Assembly (NCBI GenBank): GCA_028696185.1
Contig: JAQVHL010000013.1
Location: 1 to 52,511 of the forward strand
DNA length: 52,511 bases
Source: Halothiobacillaceae bacterium
GTDB lineage: Bacteria; Pseudomonadota; Gammaproteobacteria; Halothiobacillales; Halothiobacillaceae
Direction of reading: 5' to 3'
Shown: positions 17,666 to 27,503 of the stretch, piece after piece
Layout of the letters: each line of letters starts with the position of its first letter
How positions within the stretch are numbered: the first letter of the stretch is position 1
Notes under the pieces: generated by a model
What the model was told of the DNA's origin: nothing
What the model saw: only the letters and a program-made list of their open reading frames with translations
The model's database searches: none
Translations under genes and position numbers: made by a program

Positions 17666-18592
17666 TTATGGAGCCGGTTCGACGTTGGGCAGATCCTCGC
17701 GAGTGATCAGGAAGACGCCGTCGCCGCCGCGCTGGAATTCCAGCCAGACCAGGGGCAGTTCGGGGTGACGCTCGGCGACGGTGTGTTCCGTGTTGCCAAC
17801 CTCGACGACGAGCAGCCCGCCGGGGTTCAGGTGCGCTGCGGCCTGGGCGAGGATGCGGTTCACGATGCGCATGCCGTCTTCGCCGGCTTCCAGGGCCAGG
17901 CGCGGCTCGTGGCGGTATTCCGGCGGCAGTTCGCGCATGTCGCGTGCATCGACGTAGGGTGGGTTGCTGATGATGATGTCGTAGCGCTGGCCTTGCAGTG
18001 CGTCGAACAGATCCGATTCGATGGCCCGGACCCGACCTTCCATTCCGTGCAGGGCAATGTTGGTACGGGCCACGTCCAGTGCTTCGGGCGAGATGTCTGC
18101 CAGATCGACCTGGGCGTCGGGGAAGACGCTGGCGCAGGCAATGCCGATGCAGCCGCTGCCGGTGCACAGGTCGAGGATGCGTTCGACGCGCGCGGGGTCG
18201 ATCCAGGGCGTGAAGGCGTTTTCAATGAGTTCGGCCGTGGGCGAGCGCGGAATCAGCACATGCGGGTTGACCTGAAACGGCAGACCCATGAACCAGGCCT
18301 GACCGGTGAGGTAGGCGGTGGGAATGCGCTCGATGCAGCGGCGGCGGATGCGCTCGTGCAGCAGTTCGGCTTCGCTGGGGGTGAGGCGCGCGTCGAACCA
18401 GCGCTCGTCCAGATCGGCGGGCAGGTGCAGGCTTTGCAGGATCAGCCAGGCCGCTTCGTCCAGGTAGTTGTCGGTGCCGTGCCCGAGAAAAATCTTCTGT
18501 TCCGCGAAGCGGCTCATGGCCCAGCGCAGGAAATCGCGCAGGGTTTCCAGGTGGCGGGTATCGTCAAGTGAAGCGGTTGGGTGGGTGAGCAT
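17666..18592 (-). CDS. prmB: PrmB, ribosomal protein uL3 N5-glutamine methyltransferase
   Basis: S-adenosylmethionine-dependent methyltransferase that modifies a glutamine of ribosomal protein L3. The 308-residue protein shows the PrmB-specific N-terminus (DFLRWAMSRFAEQKIFLGHG, then TDNYLDEA), the SAM motif ILDLCTGSGCIGIA, DISPEALDVA, and the catalytic NPPY in IIISNPPYVDARD. I chose the ATG at 18592 (MLTHPTASLDDTRHLETL): it gives the usual lead-in, and an ATG 39 codons upstream would run past the divergent psd start. The distinction from PrmC rests on the LGHGTDN segment. Confidence 0.93.
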   Translation of the reverse strand: MLTHPTASLDDTRHLETLRDFLRWAMSRFAEQKIFLGHGTDNYLDEAAWLILQSLHLPADLDERWFDARLTPSEAELLHERIRRRCIERIPTAYLTGQAWFMGLPFQVNPHVLIPRSPTAELIENAFTPWIDPARVERILDLCTGSGCIGIACASVFPDAQVDLADISPEALDVARTNIALHGMEGRVRAIESDLFDALQGQRYDIIISNPPYVDARDMRELPPEYRHEPRLALEAGEDGMRIVNRILAQAAAHLNPGGLLVVEVGNTEHTVAERHPELPLVWLEFQRGGDGVFLITREDLPNVEPAP

Positions 18593-18659
18593 GGGGATGC
18601 GGTCCGATATTTTATGGCGTGTTTGATATGATAGCGATTTACCGAATCGGAAGGGTGAC

Positions 18660-19547
18660 ATGGCCCGCGACGGCTTTCTTTCCTCCTTGGGCATCAGCCT
18701 GCAATACATCCTGCCCCATCATCTTCTCTCCCGCCTGATCTTCGAGGCCACCCGCTGGCGTCTGCCGTTTGTCGGCATGATCATACGCCGCTTCGTGCGG
18801 CACTTCGCGGTGGACATGAATGAGGCGGCCGAACCGGACGCTTCCGCTTATCCGACCTTCAACGCCTTCTTCACCCGCGCCCTGCGCGCCGACGCCCGTC
18901 CGCTGGCCGAAGGCGAGGGCGTGCTCGCCTGTCCTGCCGACGGGCATATCAGCCAGATCGGGCGCATCGAAGACGGGCGCATCGTGCAGGCCAAGGGGCA
19001 GAGCTATTCCCTGGTGGAGCTTTTAGGTGGCGATCTTGCGCGAGCCGAGGCGTTTCGCAACGGGCGTTTTGCCACCATCTACCTTTCGCCGCGCGATTAT
19101 CATCGTGTGCATATGCCCCTGGGCGGACGCCTGCGGGAAATGGTGCATGTGCCGGGGCGGCTGTTCAGTGTCGGGCCGGGCACGGTGGCGCAGGTGCCGC
19201 GTGTTTTTGCGCGCAATGAGCGCGTCGCGGCGCTTTTTGATACCTCGCGCGGCCCCCTGGGGCTGGTGCTGGTTGGGGCGATGAATGTTTCCGCCATCGA
19301 GACGGTCTGGGCCGGGCTGGTCACGCCGCCGCGCGGGCGCGAGATCGGCGTCACGCGCTATGGTACGGCGGAGGAGAACGGGACGCCGGGGCGGCAGCTC
19401 GATGTCATCCTTGACCGCGGGGCGGAGATGGGCCGCTTCAATATGGGCTCTACGGTCATCGTGCTGGCGGGGCCCGAGGTGGAGTGGCTGCCGGAGCTGG
19501 CTCCCGAACAGCCGGTGCACATGGGGCAGGCCCTGAGCCTGGGCTGA
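18660..19547 (+). CDS. psd: Phosphatidylserine decarboxylase proenzyme
   Basis: Makes phosphatidylethanolamine at the inner membrane. The 295-residue proenzyme contains the self-cleavage motif as MGST (residues 262-265, Ser264 becoming the pyruvoyl group), the conserved DYHRVHMP, and the PTFNAFFTRALR N-terminal signature. The start MARDGFLSSLGISLQYILPH fits the family. It is divergent from prmB. Together with olsB-olsA further right it accounts for two zwitterionic membrane lipids in the cell. Confidence 0.96.
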   Translation: MARDGFLSSLGISLQYILPHHLLSRLIFEATRWRLPFVGMIIRRFVRHFAVDMNEAAEPDASAYPTFNAFFTRALRADARPLAEGEGVLACPADGHISQIGRIEDGRIVQAKGQSYSLVELLGGDLARAEAFRNGRFATIYLSPRDYHRVHMPLGGRLREMVHVPGRLFSVGPGTVAQVPRVFARNERVAALFDTSRGPLGLVLVGAMNVSAIETVWAGLVTPPRGREIGVTRYGTAEENGTPGRQLDVILDRGAEMGRFNMGSTVIVLAGPEVEWLPELAPEQPVHMGQALSLG

Positions 19548-19584
19548 GACGCATCGCTCTTTCGAGAAAGGCGCGCGAGTACGT

Positions 19585-19932
19585 TCAGGCCGCCGGCCAG
19601 CATCCTTCCGGCAGGATTCGCGCCTGAGACGGTAGCGGGTGGCGGTAGAGGTAGATCCAGGCCGCCCCCCAAGGGGTGTCGATCAGGCCGCGCTCGTATT
19701 CGTCCGGATGGTTCTCCAGGTGATCCAGACGGTGCAGATGTGCCGTATCCAGTGCATGCACCTCGCCTTTGAGCGCCGTCGTGCCGCCGGGCAGGGCGGC
19801 CGGGTAGGGTCCGAGATCGTAAAGCCGGTAAAGTGCGGCCGTGGTGTGTTCGCCCAGCAGGTGCGAACCCGCCATCCAGTGCCGGTTGCTCTGGCCGGTT
19901 TTCAGGCTGCCGTAGATGAATACCCTGCACAT
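19585..19932 (-). CDS. Gamma-glutamylcyclotransferase-fold protein (YtfP/AIG2-like)
   Basis: A 115-residue protein, MCRVFIYGSLKTGQSNRHWM onward. YGSL is the substrate-binding glycine loop of the gamma-glutamylcyclotransferase fold. The Glu in LDHLENHPDEYER sits where the catalytic acid of the family lies, followed by WIYLYR and the closing strand. I start at the ATG 19932, since the longer reading (to 20058) lacks family likeness and runs into the divergent trhP gene. The small YtfP-like group often has unknown substrates, so cyclotransferase activity is possible but not established. Confidence 0.85.
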   Translation of the reverse strand: MCRVFIYGSLKTGQSNRHWMAGSHLLGEHTTAALYRLYDLGPYPAALPGGTTALKGEVHALDTAHLHRLDHLENHPDEYERGLIDTPWGAAWIYLYRHPLPSQARILPEGCWPAA

Positions 19933-20007
19933 ACGCTGTCTCGCCCATGACCCTTTGAACGTACAATCCACCCTCTTCAATTCAATCACGTAGTGACTGT
20001 TCTCGCG

Positions 20008-21420
20008 ATGATGAAAACCGAACTGCTGTCCCCGGCGGGCACGCTCAAGTCCATGCATTACGCCTTTGCCTATGGCGCCGATGCGGTCTATGCCGGTCAG
20101 CCGCGCTATTCGCTACGGGTGCGCAACAATGATTTTCTGGAAGACAACCTGCGTACCGGCATTGCGCAGGCGCATGCGCTGGGCAAGCGGTTTTTCCTGA
20201 CGGTCAACCTGATGCCGCACAACGCCAAGCTCAAGACCTTCCTGCGCGATTTGCAGCCGATCGTCGACATGGGGCCGGATGCGCTCATCATGGCTGATCC
20301 GGGCTTGATCGCCATGGCGCGCGAGGCCTGGCCGGACATGCCGATCCACCTGTCCGTGCAGGCCAATACGGTGAACTGGGCGTCGGTGCGCTTCTGGCGT
20401 TCAGTGGGGGTTGAGCGGGTCATCCTGTCGCGCGAGCTGTCGCTGGACGAGGTGGCGGAAATCCGTCAGCAATGCCCGGATACCGAGCTTGAAGTGTTTG
20501 TGCACGGGGCCTTGTGTATCGCGTATTCCGGGCGGTGTCTGCTGTCGGGGTATTTCAATCACCGTGATCCCAATCAGGGCACCTGCACCAACGCCTGCCG
20601 TTGGGAGTACAAGACCCTGCCTGCGCAAGCCGATGCCGCCGGGGTGTACCGTCCGGCCGGGGCGGGGCCGGGACAGGAGGTGACGATTCCGCTGGCGGCG
20701 TTTCCCGGCGGCGCGGGCCGGGGCCTGGATGAGGCTGGGGTGTCAACGCTTGCGTCAACGCTGGGCGAGGGGCCGCGCCACCCGCTGGCCGACCAGGTGT
20801 ACTTCCTGGAGGAGGCGAGCCGACCGGGCGAGCTGATGGAAGTGAGTGAGGACGAGCACGGCACCTACATCATGAATTCGCGCGATCTACGCGCGGTTGA
20901 GCATGTGCAGCGTCTGGTGGAAATCGGTGTCGATTGCCTGAAAATCGAAGGGCGCACCAAGTCGCATTACTACGTCGCGCGTACCGCACAGGTTTACCGG
21001 CGCGCCATCGACGATGCGCAGGCGGGACGGGCTTTCGATCCGCGTCTGCTGGGCGAGCTGGAAAATCTGGCCAGCCGGGGCTATACGGACGGGTTCTACC
21101 AGCGCCACCATACCCAGGATTACCAGAACTATCTGGAAGGGGCGTCGCGCGGCGAGGTGCAGCAGTTCGTCGGCGAGGTTCTCGGGGTGGATGCCCAGAG
21201 CGGCCTGGCCGAGGTGGATGTGAAAAACAAGATGCGCGTGGGCGACCGTCTGGAGTTGATCCTGCCCGGCGGTAACCGCGAGATCGTGCTCGAATCGATG
21301 TTCGACAGGCAGGGGGCGCCGATGGACGAAGCGCCGGGTGGCGGATATCGCGTGCAGTTGCCCTGGCCTGCGGGTGTCGATCCCGCCTATGGGCTGATTG
21401 CCCGTCACCTGCCGGGGTGA
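20008..21420 (+). CDS. trhP: TrhP/YegQ, U32-family tRNA uridine-34 hydroxylation protein
   Basis: Member of the U32 'peptidase' family that in Escherichia coli (YegQ/TrhP) supports prephenate-dependent hydroxylation of wobble uridine in tRNA. Signature stretches are ELLSPAGTLKSMHYAFAYGA, DAVYAGQPRYSLRVRNNDF, VFVHGALCIAYSGRCLLSGY, FNHRDPNQGTCTNACRWEYK and LKIEGRTKSHYYVARTAQVY. The cysteines in CIAYSGRC and CTNAC match the family's cluster ligands. The ATG at 20008 (MMKTELLSPAG) aligns with the family start; ATG 20011 and GTG 19993 are alternatives. About 40 residues near 215-260 are Gly/Ala-rich and probably a variable insert. lptF begins 7 bases after its stop. Confidence 0.93.
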   Translation: MMKTELLSPAGTLKSMHYAFAYGADAVYAGQPRYSLRVRNNDFLEDNLRTGIAQAHALGKRFFLTVNLMPHNAKLKTFLRDLQPIVDMGPDALIMADPGLIAMAREAWPDMPIHLSVQANTVNWASVRFWRSVGVERVILSRELSLDEVAEIRQQCPDTELEVFVHGALCIAYSGRCLLSGYFNHRDPNQGTCTNACRWEYKTLPAQADAAGVYRPAGAGPGQEVTIPLAAFPGGAGRGLDEAGVSTLASTLGEGPRHPLADQVYFLEEASRPGELMEVSEDEHGTYIMNSRDLRAVEHVQRLVEIGVDCLKIEGRTKSHYYVARTAQVYRRAIDDAQAGRAFDPRLLGELENLASRGYTDGFYQRHHTQDYQNYLEGASRGEVQQFVGEVLGVDAQSGLAEVDVKNKMRVGDRLELILPGGNREIVLESMFDRQGAPMDEAPGGGYRVQLPWPAGVDPAYGLIARHLPG

Positions 21421-21427
21421 ATCGGGC

Positions 21428-22531
21428 ATGAAGGTGCTTGACCGGTATCTGCTGCGCGAATTCGGGCTGACCGTGCTGGCGGTGCTGCTTGTGCTGATGC
21501 TCGTGGCGCTGGCCAATGCCTTTGCCCAGCTTCTGGCCCTCGCGGCGGGCGGGGGACTGCCCGAGCACTTGATTCCGGTGCTTTTGCAGGCCAATGCGGT
21601 CAAGTTCCTGTCTTTCGTGCTGCCCGTGGCCTTTTTCCTGGGGCTGATGCTGGCCCTGGGGCGCTTGTACCGCGACAGTGAAATGGCCGTGTTGCGCGCC
21701 TGCGGGGTGGGCACCGTGCGCCTGTGGCGGCCGGTGCTGTGGCTGGGCTTGCCACTGGCGGTGCTGTCCGCCTGGCTGTCGCTGTTCGCCTGGCCGAGCA
21801 TGCAGGCGCTGCGCGATAACGTGATGGACGAGGCGCGTTCCTTGTCCGAGCTCAAGCGCGTACCCACCGGGCGTTTCATCGAAAGCCCGGACGGCCAGGT
21901 GGTGGCCTATGTCGAGCGTCTGGAGGGCGACACCTTCCGCAATGTGTTCATCCATACCCTGCGCGAGGGCATGCCGGGGGTGGAGTGGGCCGCTTCCGGC
22001 CGGTTGGCTACCGATCCAGACAGCGGGCGGCGTTTCGTCGTGCTGGAGGACGGTCGGCGCTACGAGGGGGAGGCAGGACGCGGTGACTGGAATATCAGCC
22101 ACTATGCCGAGCACGCCCTGTTTCTGCCGGGACTGGTGAGCGCGGAGGAAAAACGCCATGTCGTGCCGGACAGCCTCACACTGGCACGATCCGGGCGGCC
22201 GCGCGATCAGGCCGACCTGCACATGCGTCTGGCCCAGCCCTTGAGCGTGCTCCTGCTCGGGCTGCTGGCCGTACCGCTGTCACGTACCTCGCCGCGCCAG
22301 GGCCGCTATGCCCGTCTGGGTATTGGGGTGCTCCTGTATGTCATTTATTTCAATCTGCTGGGGGTGGGCGCATCGCTGATTGCCAAGGGAACGCTGCCCG
22401 CCGCGCTGGGGCTGTGGTGGGTGCATGCGCTTTTGCTTGCGCTGATCGGGGGGCTGTATGCCGTCGAGGCGGGATTTTGGACGCGCCGGGGCCGTACAGG
22501 CGGCCCGCGAAAGACCGAGGCGGCGACATGA
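21428..22531 (+). CDS. lptF: LptF, LPS export ABC permease
   Basis: One of the two permeases of the LptB2FG complex, which extracts lipopolysaccharide from the inner membrane. The 367-residue protein starts MKVLDRYLLREFGLTVLAVL, the family N-terminus. It has three N-terminal membrane helices, a periplasmic jellyroll of about 150 residues (from DNVMDEARSL), and three C-terminal helices (from LAQPLSVLLLGLLAVPLSRT). An in-frame ATG ten codons earlier lies inside trhP. Its stop overlaps the lptG start as ATGA, so both permeases are made together. Confidence 0.95.
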   Translation: MKVLDRYLLREFGLTVLAVLLVLMLVALANAFAQLLALAAGGGLPEHLIPVLLQANAVKFLSFVLPVAFFLGLMLALGRLYRDSEMAVLRACGVGTVRLWRPVLWLGLPLAVLSAWLSLFAWPSMQALRDNVMDEARSLSELKRVPTGRFIESPDGQVVAYVERLEGDTFRNVFIHTLREGMPGVEWAASGRLATDPDSGRRFVVLEDGRRYEGEAGRGDWNISHYAEHALFLPGLVSAEEKRHVVPDSLTLARSGRPRDQADLHMRLAQPLSVLLLGLLAVPLSRTSPRQGRYARLGIGVLLYVIYFNLLGVGASLIAKGTLPAALGLWWVHALLLALIGGLYAVEAGFWTRRGRTGGPRKTEAAT

Positions 22532-23589
22532 CGCGCCTGGACCGCTATCTGTTCCGTACCGTGTTTCTCACCGGTTTGGCGACGCTGGGCATTCTTGCAG
22601 CCCTGGGCGTGATTTTCCTGTTTCTCGACGAGGTCGGGAAAATCGGGGAACGCTACAGCTTTGGCATGGCGCTGGGGTTCGTTTTCCTCAGCTTGCCTGC
22701 CTATCTGTATGATTTTTTTCCGCTGGCTACCCTGATCGGCGCCCTGATGGGGCTGGGTACGCTGGCCTCTCACAGCGAGTTGATCGTGATGCGGGCGGCG
22801 GGTCTGTCCATGGCGCGTCTGGCCCGTCCTGTGCTGCTCGCGGGGCTGGCGCTGGCGGCGGTGGGGCTCATCCTGGGCGAAGGACTGGGGCCGCTGGGGC
22901 AGGCCGAAGCACGGGCCATGCGCGCTCAGGCCATGGAGGAAGCCCTGAGTTTCCAGACCCGTAGCGGCTTGTGGCTGCGCGATGAGGATCGTTTTGTCAA
23001 CGCCCGCCAGGTCACGGTCGGCGGCGTGCTGCTCGATGTGAGTGTGTATGCCTTTGCGCCGGATGGCGCGCTGGAATGGGCGGTGCGCGCCGAGCGTGCC
23101 CAGCGCGATGGGGATGGCTGGCGTCTTTACGGGGTGAGGCGCACGACTCCCGCCGGGGAGAGCCTGCATATGGAGCAGGTAAACGAGGAGCGCTGGTCCG
23201 CACTGGTGCCGCCGCGCATGCTGGACGTGGCAGTGGTGCATCCCCAGCACATGGCGGTGCCGGATCTTCTGACCTACGCCCGCCACCTCTCGCGCAATGG
23301 CCTGGACAATACGCCGTACCTTCTGGCGCTGTGGGTCAAGCTTTTCGTGCCGCTGGGGGTGATCGCCATGCTGGTGATCGCCTTGCCGTTCGCTTTTTCC
23401 AGCCAGCGCGCGGCAAATGCCGGTCAGCGTCTTTTCATTGGCATCGTGCTGGGCATCGTGTTCCTGACGCTAAGCCGTATCATCAACTACCTGGGGCCGG
23501 TTTATGGTCTGGCTCCGTTCCTGAGCGCCGCCTTGCCGCCGGCGCTGTTCCTGCTGCTGGGCCTTGTTGCCCTCAAACGACAAGCCTGA
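22528..23589 (+). CDS. lptG: LptG, LPS export ABC permease
   Basis: Partner permease of LptF, 353 residues, starting [20 protein letters not shown]. Layout is again three helices, a periplasmic beta domain (about 105-260; [20 protein letters not shown]) and three helices ([40 protein letters not shown]). Start ATG 22528 overlaps the lptF stop. The next gene, parC, starts 22 bases after its stop, an unusual partner for lpt genes. Confidence 0.95.
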   Translation: MTRLDRYLFRTVFLTGLATLGILAALGVIFLFLDEVGKIGERYSFGMALGFVFLSLPAYLYDFFPLATLIGALMGLGTLASHSELIVMRAAGLSMARLARPVLLAGLALAAVGLILGEGLGPLGQAEARAMRAQAMEEALSFQTRSGLWLRDEDRFVNARQVTVGGVLLDVSVYAFAPDGALEWAVRAERAQRDGDGWRLYGVRRTTPAGESLHMEQVNEERWSALVPPRMLDVAVVHPQHMAVPDLLTYARHLSRNGLDNTPYLLALWVKLFVPLGVIAMLVIALPFAFSSQRAANAGQRLFIGIVLGIVFLTLSRIINYLGPVYGLAPFLSAALPPALFLLLGLVALKRQA

Positions 23590-23611
23590 ACCGGGGGCTG
23601 AGGTTGGATCG

Positions 23612-25843
23612 ATGAGCGTGATACAGGGAAACTTCGAACACGAACGCCTGCCGCTGCGTGCGTTCACCGAGAAGGCCTACCTCGATTATTCGATGTACGT
23701 GATCCTCGATCGCGCTTTGCCGCATGTGGGGGACGGTCTGAAGCCGGTACAGCGGCGTATCGTCTACGCCATGTCCGAGCTGGGGCTGGCCGCGAGTGCC
23801 AAGCACAAGAAATCGGCGCGCACCGTGGGCGATGTGATCGGCAAGTTCCATCCGCACGGCGATTCGGCCTGTTATGAAGCCATGGTGTTGATGGCGCAGC
23901 CTTTTTCTTACCGTTATCCGCTTATCGATGGCCAGGGCAACTGGGGCTCGCCGGACGATCCGAAATCCTTCGCGGCCATGCGCTATACCGAGTCGCGTCT
24001 GACGCGTTACGCCGCCTTGCTGCTTGACGAGGTGGAGCAGGGGACGGTCGACTGGCTGCCGAACTTCGACGGCACCCTGGAGGAGCCGCGCCTGTTGCCT
24101 TCGCGGGTGCCCAATGTGCTGCTGAACGGTGCGATGGGGATCGCGGTGGGCATGTCCACCGATATTCCGCCGCACAATCTGCGCGAGGTGGTCAGCGCCT
24201 GCGTGCATCTGCTGGAGGCGCCGGAAGCCAGCGTCGCCGAGCTGTGCCAGCATGTGCCGGGACCGGATTTTCCGACCGAAGGCGAGATTGTCACCCCGCG
24301 CGAGGAGCTTTTACGCCTGTACGAAACCGGCAACGGCTCGGTGCGCCAGCGTGCCCGCTACGAGGTGGAAGACGGCGCAGTGGTGATTACCGCCCTGCCG
24401 TATCAGGTTTCCGGGAGCCGTATCCTGGAGCAGATAGCCGCGCAGATGCAGGCCAAGAAGCTGCCCCTGGTCGCCGATCTGCGTGACGAGTCCGATCACG
24501 AGCAGCCGACCCGGCTGGTCATCGTGCCGCGCAGTAACCGGGTGGAGATCGAGCCTTTGATGGCGCATCTGTTCGCCACGACCGATCTTGAAAAAAGTTA
24601 CCGGGTGAATGTGAACCTCATCGGGCTGGACGGTCGGCCACGGGTCATGGACCTGAAAACCCTGCTGCGCGAATGGCTGACCTTCCGGGAACTGACCTTG
24701 CGCCGTCGCCTGTCCTGGCGTCTGGAGCGGGTCGAAAAGCGCCTGCACATCCTGGCCGGTCTGCTGATTGCCTTCCTGCATATCGATGAAGTCATCGCCG
24801 TCATCCGCGAGGCCGATGAACCGAAGTCCGAGTTGATGGCACGTTTTGCACTCAGCGAGCTGCAGGCCGAGGCGATTCTGGAGATTCGCCTGCGTCAATT
24901 GGCCAAGCTGGAGGAAATCGAGCTGCGTGCCGAGCAGGACCGGCTGGCTGCCGAGCGCGATAAGCTCAAGGCGCTTTTGGGGAACGAGAAGGAACTGCAC
25001 TCTCTGCTGCGCGATGAGCTGCTTGCCGCCGCCCAGGCGCATGGGGATCCGCGTCGCTCCCCGCTGGTGGCCCGCGAAGCGGCGCAGGCCCTCGACGAAA
25101 CAGCGTTGATTGTTGCCGAGCCGGTAACGGTCATTCTCTCCCAGCTGGGCTGGGTGCGCATGGCCAAGGGGCATGATGTCGATCCGGCGGCGCTGAATTT
25201 CCGTTCCGGGGACGGCTTTCTGGCGCGGGCCAGTGGGCGCAGCACACAGCAGGCGGTGTTTCTTGACGATCAGGGGCGGGCCTACAGCCTTCCCGCGCAT
25301 GGCCTGCCTTCGGCGCGCGGTCAGGGCGAGCCCCTGACCGGCAAGCTTTCGCCGCCGGCCGGTGTGCGTTTCGTCGATGTCGTACTGGGCAATCCCGAAG
25401 ACCGGATCGTACTTGCGCGCAATACCGGCTATGGTTTCGTCACGGTGCTTGAGACCCTGCAGGGACGACAGCGCGCGGGCAAGGCCGTGGTGAGCATGGA
25501 GGAGGGATCGCGTCTGCTGCCGGTGGTGAAGCTGCGCGACATGGAACACGACCGCCTCGCGGTGGTGAATTCCACCGGACGCTTGCTGGTCTATCCGGTT
25601 GCCGAGCTGCCGCAACTCGCGCGGGGCAAGGGCAACAAGCTCATGGGGCTGTCACGTGGTGAGCAGATCGTTGCCCTGGCGGTGCTTCACGAAGGCGACA
25701 CGCTGGTGCTTTACGCTGGCGCCCGCACCTTGAGCCTGCGCGGGGGCGACATCGAGCTGTATGCCGGCACGCGCACCCAGCGCGGTACTTTGTTGCCACG
25801 GGGGCTGCAGCGCGTGGATCGCATCGAGTCGCGTACACCTTAG
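23612..25843 (+). CDS. parC: DNA topoisomerase IV subunit A
   Basis: Type IIA topoisomerase subunit that decatenates chromosomes; 743 residues. The catalytic tyrosine is Tyr125 in [15 protein letters not shown]. The quinolone-resistance region [12 protein letters not shown] keeps Ser85 and Glu89, the sensitive-type residues (Ser80/Glu84 in E. coli). ParC rather than GyrA is indicated by the short C-terminal region and the lack of a GyrA box. The start is [20 protein letters not shown] at 23612. parE is not in the window. A weak hairpin with CCCGGCG/CGCCGGG arms (25888-25920) follows. Confidence 0.96.
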   Translation: MSVIQGNFEHERLPLRAFTEKAYLDYSMYVILDRALPHVGDGLKPVQRRIVYAMSELGLAASAKHKKSARTVGDVIGKFHPHGDSACYEAMVLMAQPFSYRYPLIDGQGNWGSPDDPKSFAAMRYTESRLTRYAALLLDEVEQGTVDWLPNFDGTLEEPRLLPSRVPNVLLNGAMGIAVGMSTDIPPHNLREVVSACVHLLEAPEASVAELCQHVPGPDFPTEGEIVTPREELLRLYETGNGSVRQRARYEVEDGAVVITALPYQVSGSRILEQIAAQMQAKKLPLVADLRDESDHEQPTRLVIVPRSNRVEIEPLMAHLFATTDLEKSYRVNVNLIGLDGRPRVMDLKTLLREWLTFRELTLRRRLSWRLERVEKRLHILAGLLIAFLHIDEVIAVIREADEPKSELMARFALSELQAEAILEIRLRQLAKLEEIELRAEQDRLAAERDKLKALLGNEKELHSLLRDELLAAAQAHGDPRRSPLVAREAAQALDETALIVAEPVTVILSQLGWVRMAKGHDVDPAALNFRSGDGFLARASGRSTQQAVFLDDQGRAYSLPAHGLPSARGQGEPLTGKLSPPAGVRFVDVVLGNPEDRIVLARNTGYGFVTVLETLQGRQRAGKAVVSMEEGSRLLPVVKLRDMEHDRLAVVNSTGRLLVYPVAELPQLARGKGNKLMGLSRGEQIVALAVLHEGDTLVLYAGARTLSLRGGDIELYAGTRTQRGTLLPRGLQRVDRIESRTP

Positions 25844-26029
25844 AGTTTGCTGCTTAACAGCTTGTTATGGATGATTTATGTGCCTTTCCCGGCGTTTTGA
25901 TGGTTTTTTCAGGCGCCGGGGAAGCATAAGCGGTGCCATGAGTGTGCATTTCGTGGCGGTCGCGATTGAATTTTTTGCTACCATCCCCATCAAACCCACG
26001 AACCCTCAACCCTTACGGATACACAAGGT

Positions 26030-26923
26030 ATGAAACGCATCCTGCTCTTCCTCGCAACCAACATTGCGATCATGATCGTGCTGTCGGTTTCCTGGTTCGT
26101 CCTCTCGAAGGTGTTCGGGCTCGACCGGATGTTCGACTACCAGGGCGGCGGCATCAATTTCACCTCGCTGCTGATCTTCTCTGCCGTGTTCGGCATGGGG
26201 GGCGCGTTCATCTCCCTGCTCATGTCCAAGATGGTGGCCAAGATGAGCACCGGCGCTCAGGTCATCGAACAGCCCTCGAACGAGATCGAGCGCTGGCTGG
26301 TGGAAACCGTGCGTCGTCAGGCCCAGCAGGCCGGTATCGGCATGCCCGATGTCGCGATCTATGATTCTCCGGAAATCAATGCTTTCGCCACTGGCGCCAG
26401 CCGCAACAACGCGCTGGTCGCCGTCAGTACCGGGCTTCTGCACAACATGAGCCGCGACGAGGCCGAAGCTGTGCTCGGGCATGAAGTCGGTCACATCGCC
26501 AACGGCGACATGGTGACCCTGACCCTGATCCAGGGCGTGGTCAATACCTTCGTCATCTTCTTCGCCAAGCTTGTCGGCTATTTTGTCGACCGGGTAATCC
26601 TGAAGAACGAAGAAGGTCAGGGTATCGGCTTCTTCATCGCCGACATCGTCGCCCAGATCGTGTTCGGCATCCTGGCGAGCGTGATCGTCATGTGGTTCTC
26701 TCGTCAGCGCGAGTTCCGCGCCGATGCCGCTGGCGCGAGCCTCGCCGGCCGGCAGAAGATGATTGCCGCGCTGGAGCGTCTGAAGCTCAACTACGAGCAA
26801 CCCTCGCAACTGCCGGCCCAGATGACCGCCTTCGGCATCTCCGGTGGTGGCGGCATGGCCAAACTGTTCATGAGTCACCCGCCGCTGGATGAGCGTATTG
26901 CCGCCCTGCGTGCCGCGCAGTAA
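26030..26923 (+). CDS. htpX: HtpX, membrane zinc metalloprotease of envelope stress
   Basis: Inner-membrane M48 metalloprotease that degrades damaged membrane proteins. The 297-residue protein has two N-terminal helices ([40 protein letters not shown]), the zinc motif HEVGH starting at His151 with catalytic Glu152, two further hydrophobic segments, and the third zinc ligand in [10 protein letters not shown]. It ends with [14 protein letters not shown], as is usual. It is a single gene closed by a strong terminator 20 bases downstream. Confidence 0.96.
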   Translation: MKRILLFLATNIAIMIVLSVSWFVLSKVFGLDRMFDYQGGGINFTSLLIFSAVFGMGGAFISLLMSKMVAKMSTGAQVIEQPSNEIERWLVETVRRQAQQAGIGMPDVAIYDSPEINAFATGASRNNALVAVSTGLLHNMSRDEAEAVLGHEVGHIANGDMVTLTLIQGVVNTFVIFFAKLVGYFVDRVILKNEEGQGIGFFIADIVAQIVFGILASVIVMWFSRQREFRADAAGASLAGRQKMIAALERLKLNYEQPSQLPAQMTAFGISGGGGMAKLFMSHPPLDERIAALRAAQ

Positions 26924-26942
26924 GCAAGCCCTTGCCAGTCAT

Positions 26943-26973
26943 AAAAAAAGCCTGCGTCATGCAGGCTTTTTTT
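26943..26973 (+). terminator. Strong rho-independent terminator after htpX
   Basis: AAAAAAAGCCTGC (26943-26955), GTCAT loop, GCAGGCTTTTTTT (26961-26973): a 13-bp stem ending in a T run, symmetrical enough to act in both directions. Confidence 0.92.
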
Positions 26974-27024
26974 ATGGGCTTGGGCGTGGTGGACGCATCG
27001 ACACGTTTCTGAAATACTGCGCGG

Positions 27025-27243
27025 ATGGATATCCTGTATTTCCTGATTCCGCTCAGCCTCGTGGTGTTCGGTGTCATCATCTGGGCCATCTTCTGGACCG
27101 TGAAGCACGGGCAGTACGATGATCTGGAAGGCCCGGCGCACCGTATCCTGATGGATGACGACGACCCGCGCATTCCAGGCCGGGAACCGGCCGGCAAGAG
27201 TGTGCGCGGCACTGGGAAAGAGCAGGGTAATCCCCTACAATGA
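27025..27243 (+). CDS. ccoS: CcoS, cbb3-type cytochrome oxidase assembly protein
   Basis: A 72-residue single-span protein needed for cofactor insertion into cbb3 oxidase. MDILYFLIPLSLVVFGVIIW is the membrane segment, followed by the family's QYDDLEGPAHRILMDDDDP signature. The C-terminal tail after residue 50 is not conserved. ccoS normally follows ccoGHI, but here it stands alone after the htpX terminator, so the oxidase genes must be elsewhere. Its presence implies a high-affinity oxygen reductase in the cell. Confidence 0.92.
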   Translation: MDILYFLIPLSLVVFGVIIWAIFWTVKHGQYDDLEGPAHRILMDDDDPRIPGREPAGKSVRGTGKEQGNPLQ

Positions 27244-27286
27244 GTGTGCTTGCACCCATATAACAGTACTTGCCGAGGAGAGCGCC

Positions 27287-27385
27287 ATGAAAGAGTATTT
27301 TTCCTTCCAGAACTTCGCGTTTACCTTTGTGATCGGCCTGATCGTCTGGTCCTGGATCAGCTTCCTCAGCGTCGTCATCCTCTGA
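27287..27385 (+). CDS. Single-span membrane microprotein, 32 residues
   Basis: ATG 27287 follows GAGGAG with a 6-base gap, an excellent initiation site. The peptide begins MKEYFSFQNFAFTFVIGLIV and continues WSWISFLSVVIL: one hydrophobic helix after a short polar head. A strong terminator starts 49 bases after the stop, and ccoS ends 43 bases upstream, so the two are probably on one mRNA. I do not recognise it. By size and neighbour it could be an accessory subunit or assembly peptide of the cbb3 oxidase, but that is inference from position. Confidence 0.7.
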   Translation: MKEYFSFQNFAFTFVIGLIVWSWISFLSVVIL

Positions 27386-27434
27386 AGGTAAGCCGCGCGG
27401 CGTCTCCTCTGGCGCTCGTCAGGCGATGAAATGT

Positions 27435-27467
27435 AAAAGCCGGCTGTCGCAAGACAACCGGCTTTTT
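27435..27467 (+). terminator. Rho-independent terminator with GCAA tetraloop
   Basis: AAAAGCCGG, one mismatch, TGTC, GCAA loop, GACA, CCGGCTTTTT forms a 13-pair stem and T tract (27435-27467). It closes the ccoS/microprotein transcript. Confidence 0.9.
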
Positions 27468-27503
27468 CACGTCAGCGGCCTGGATGAATTAGGCCGCGAC
27501 TTC

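Noticed and set aside
25888-25920. Terminator after parC
   Set aside because: The CCCGGCG/CGCCGGG arms are separated by a 19-base loop that holds the T run, so it does not resemble a working rho-independent terminator. Mentioned only under parC.
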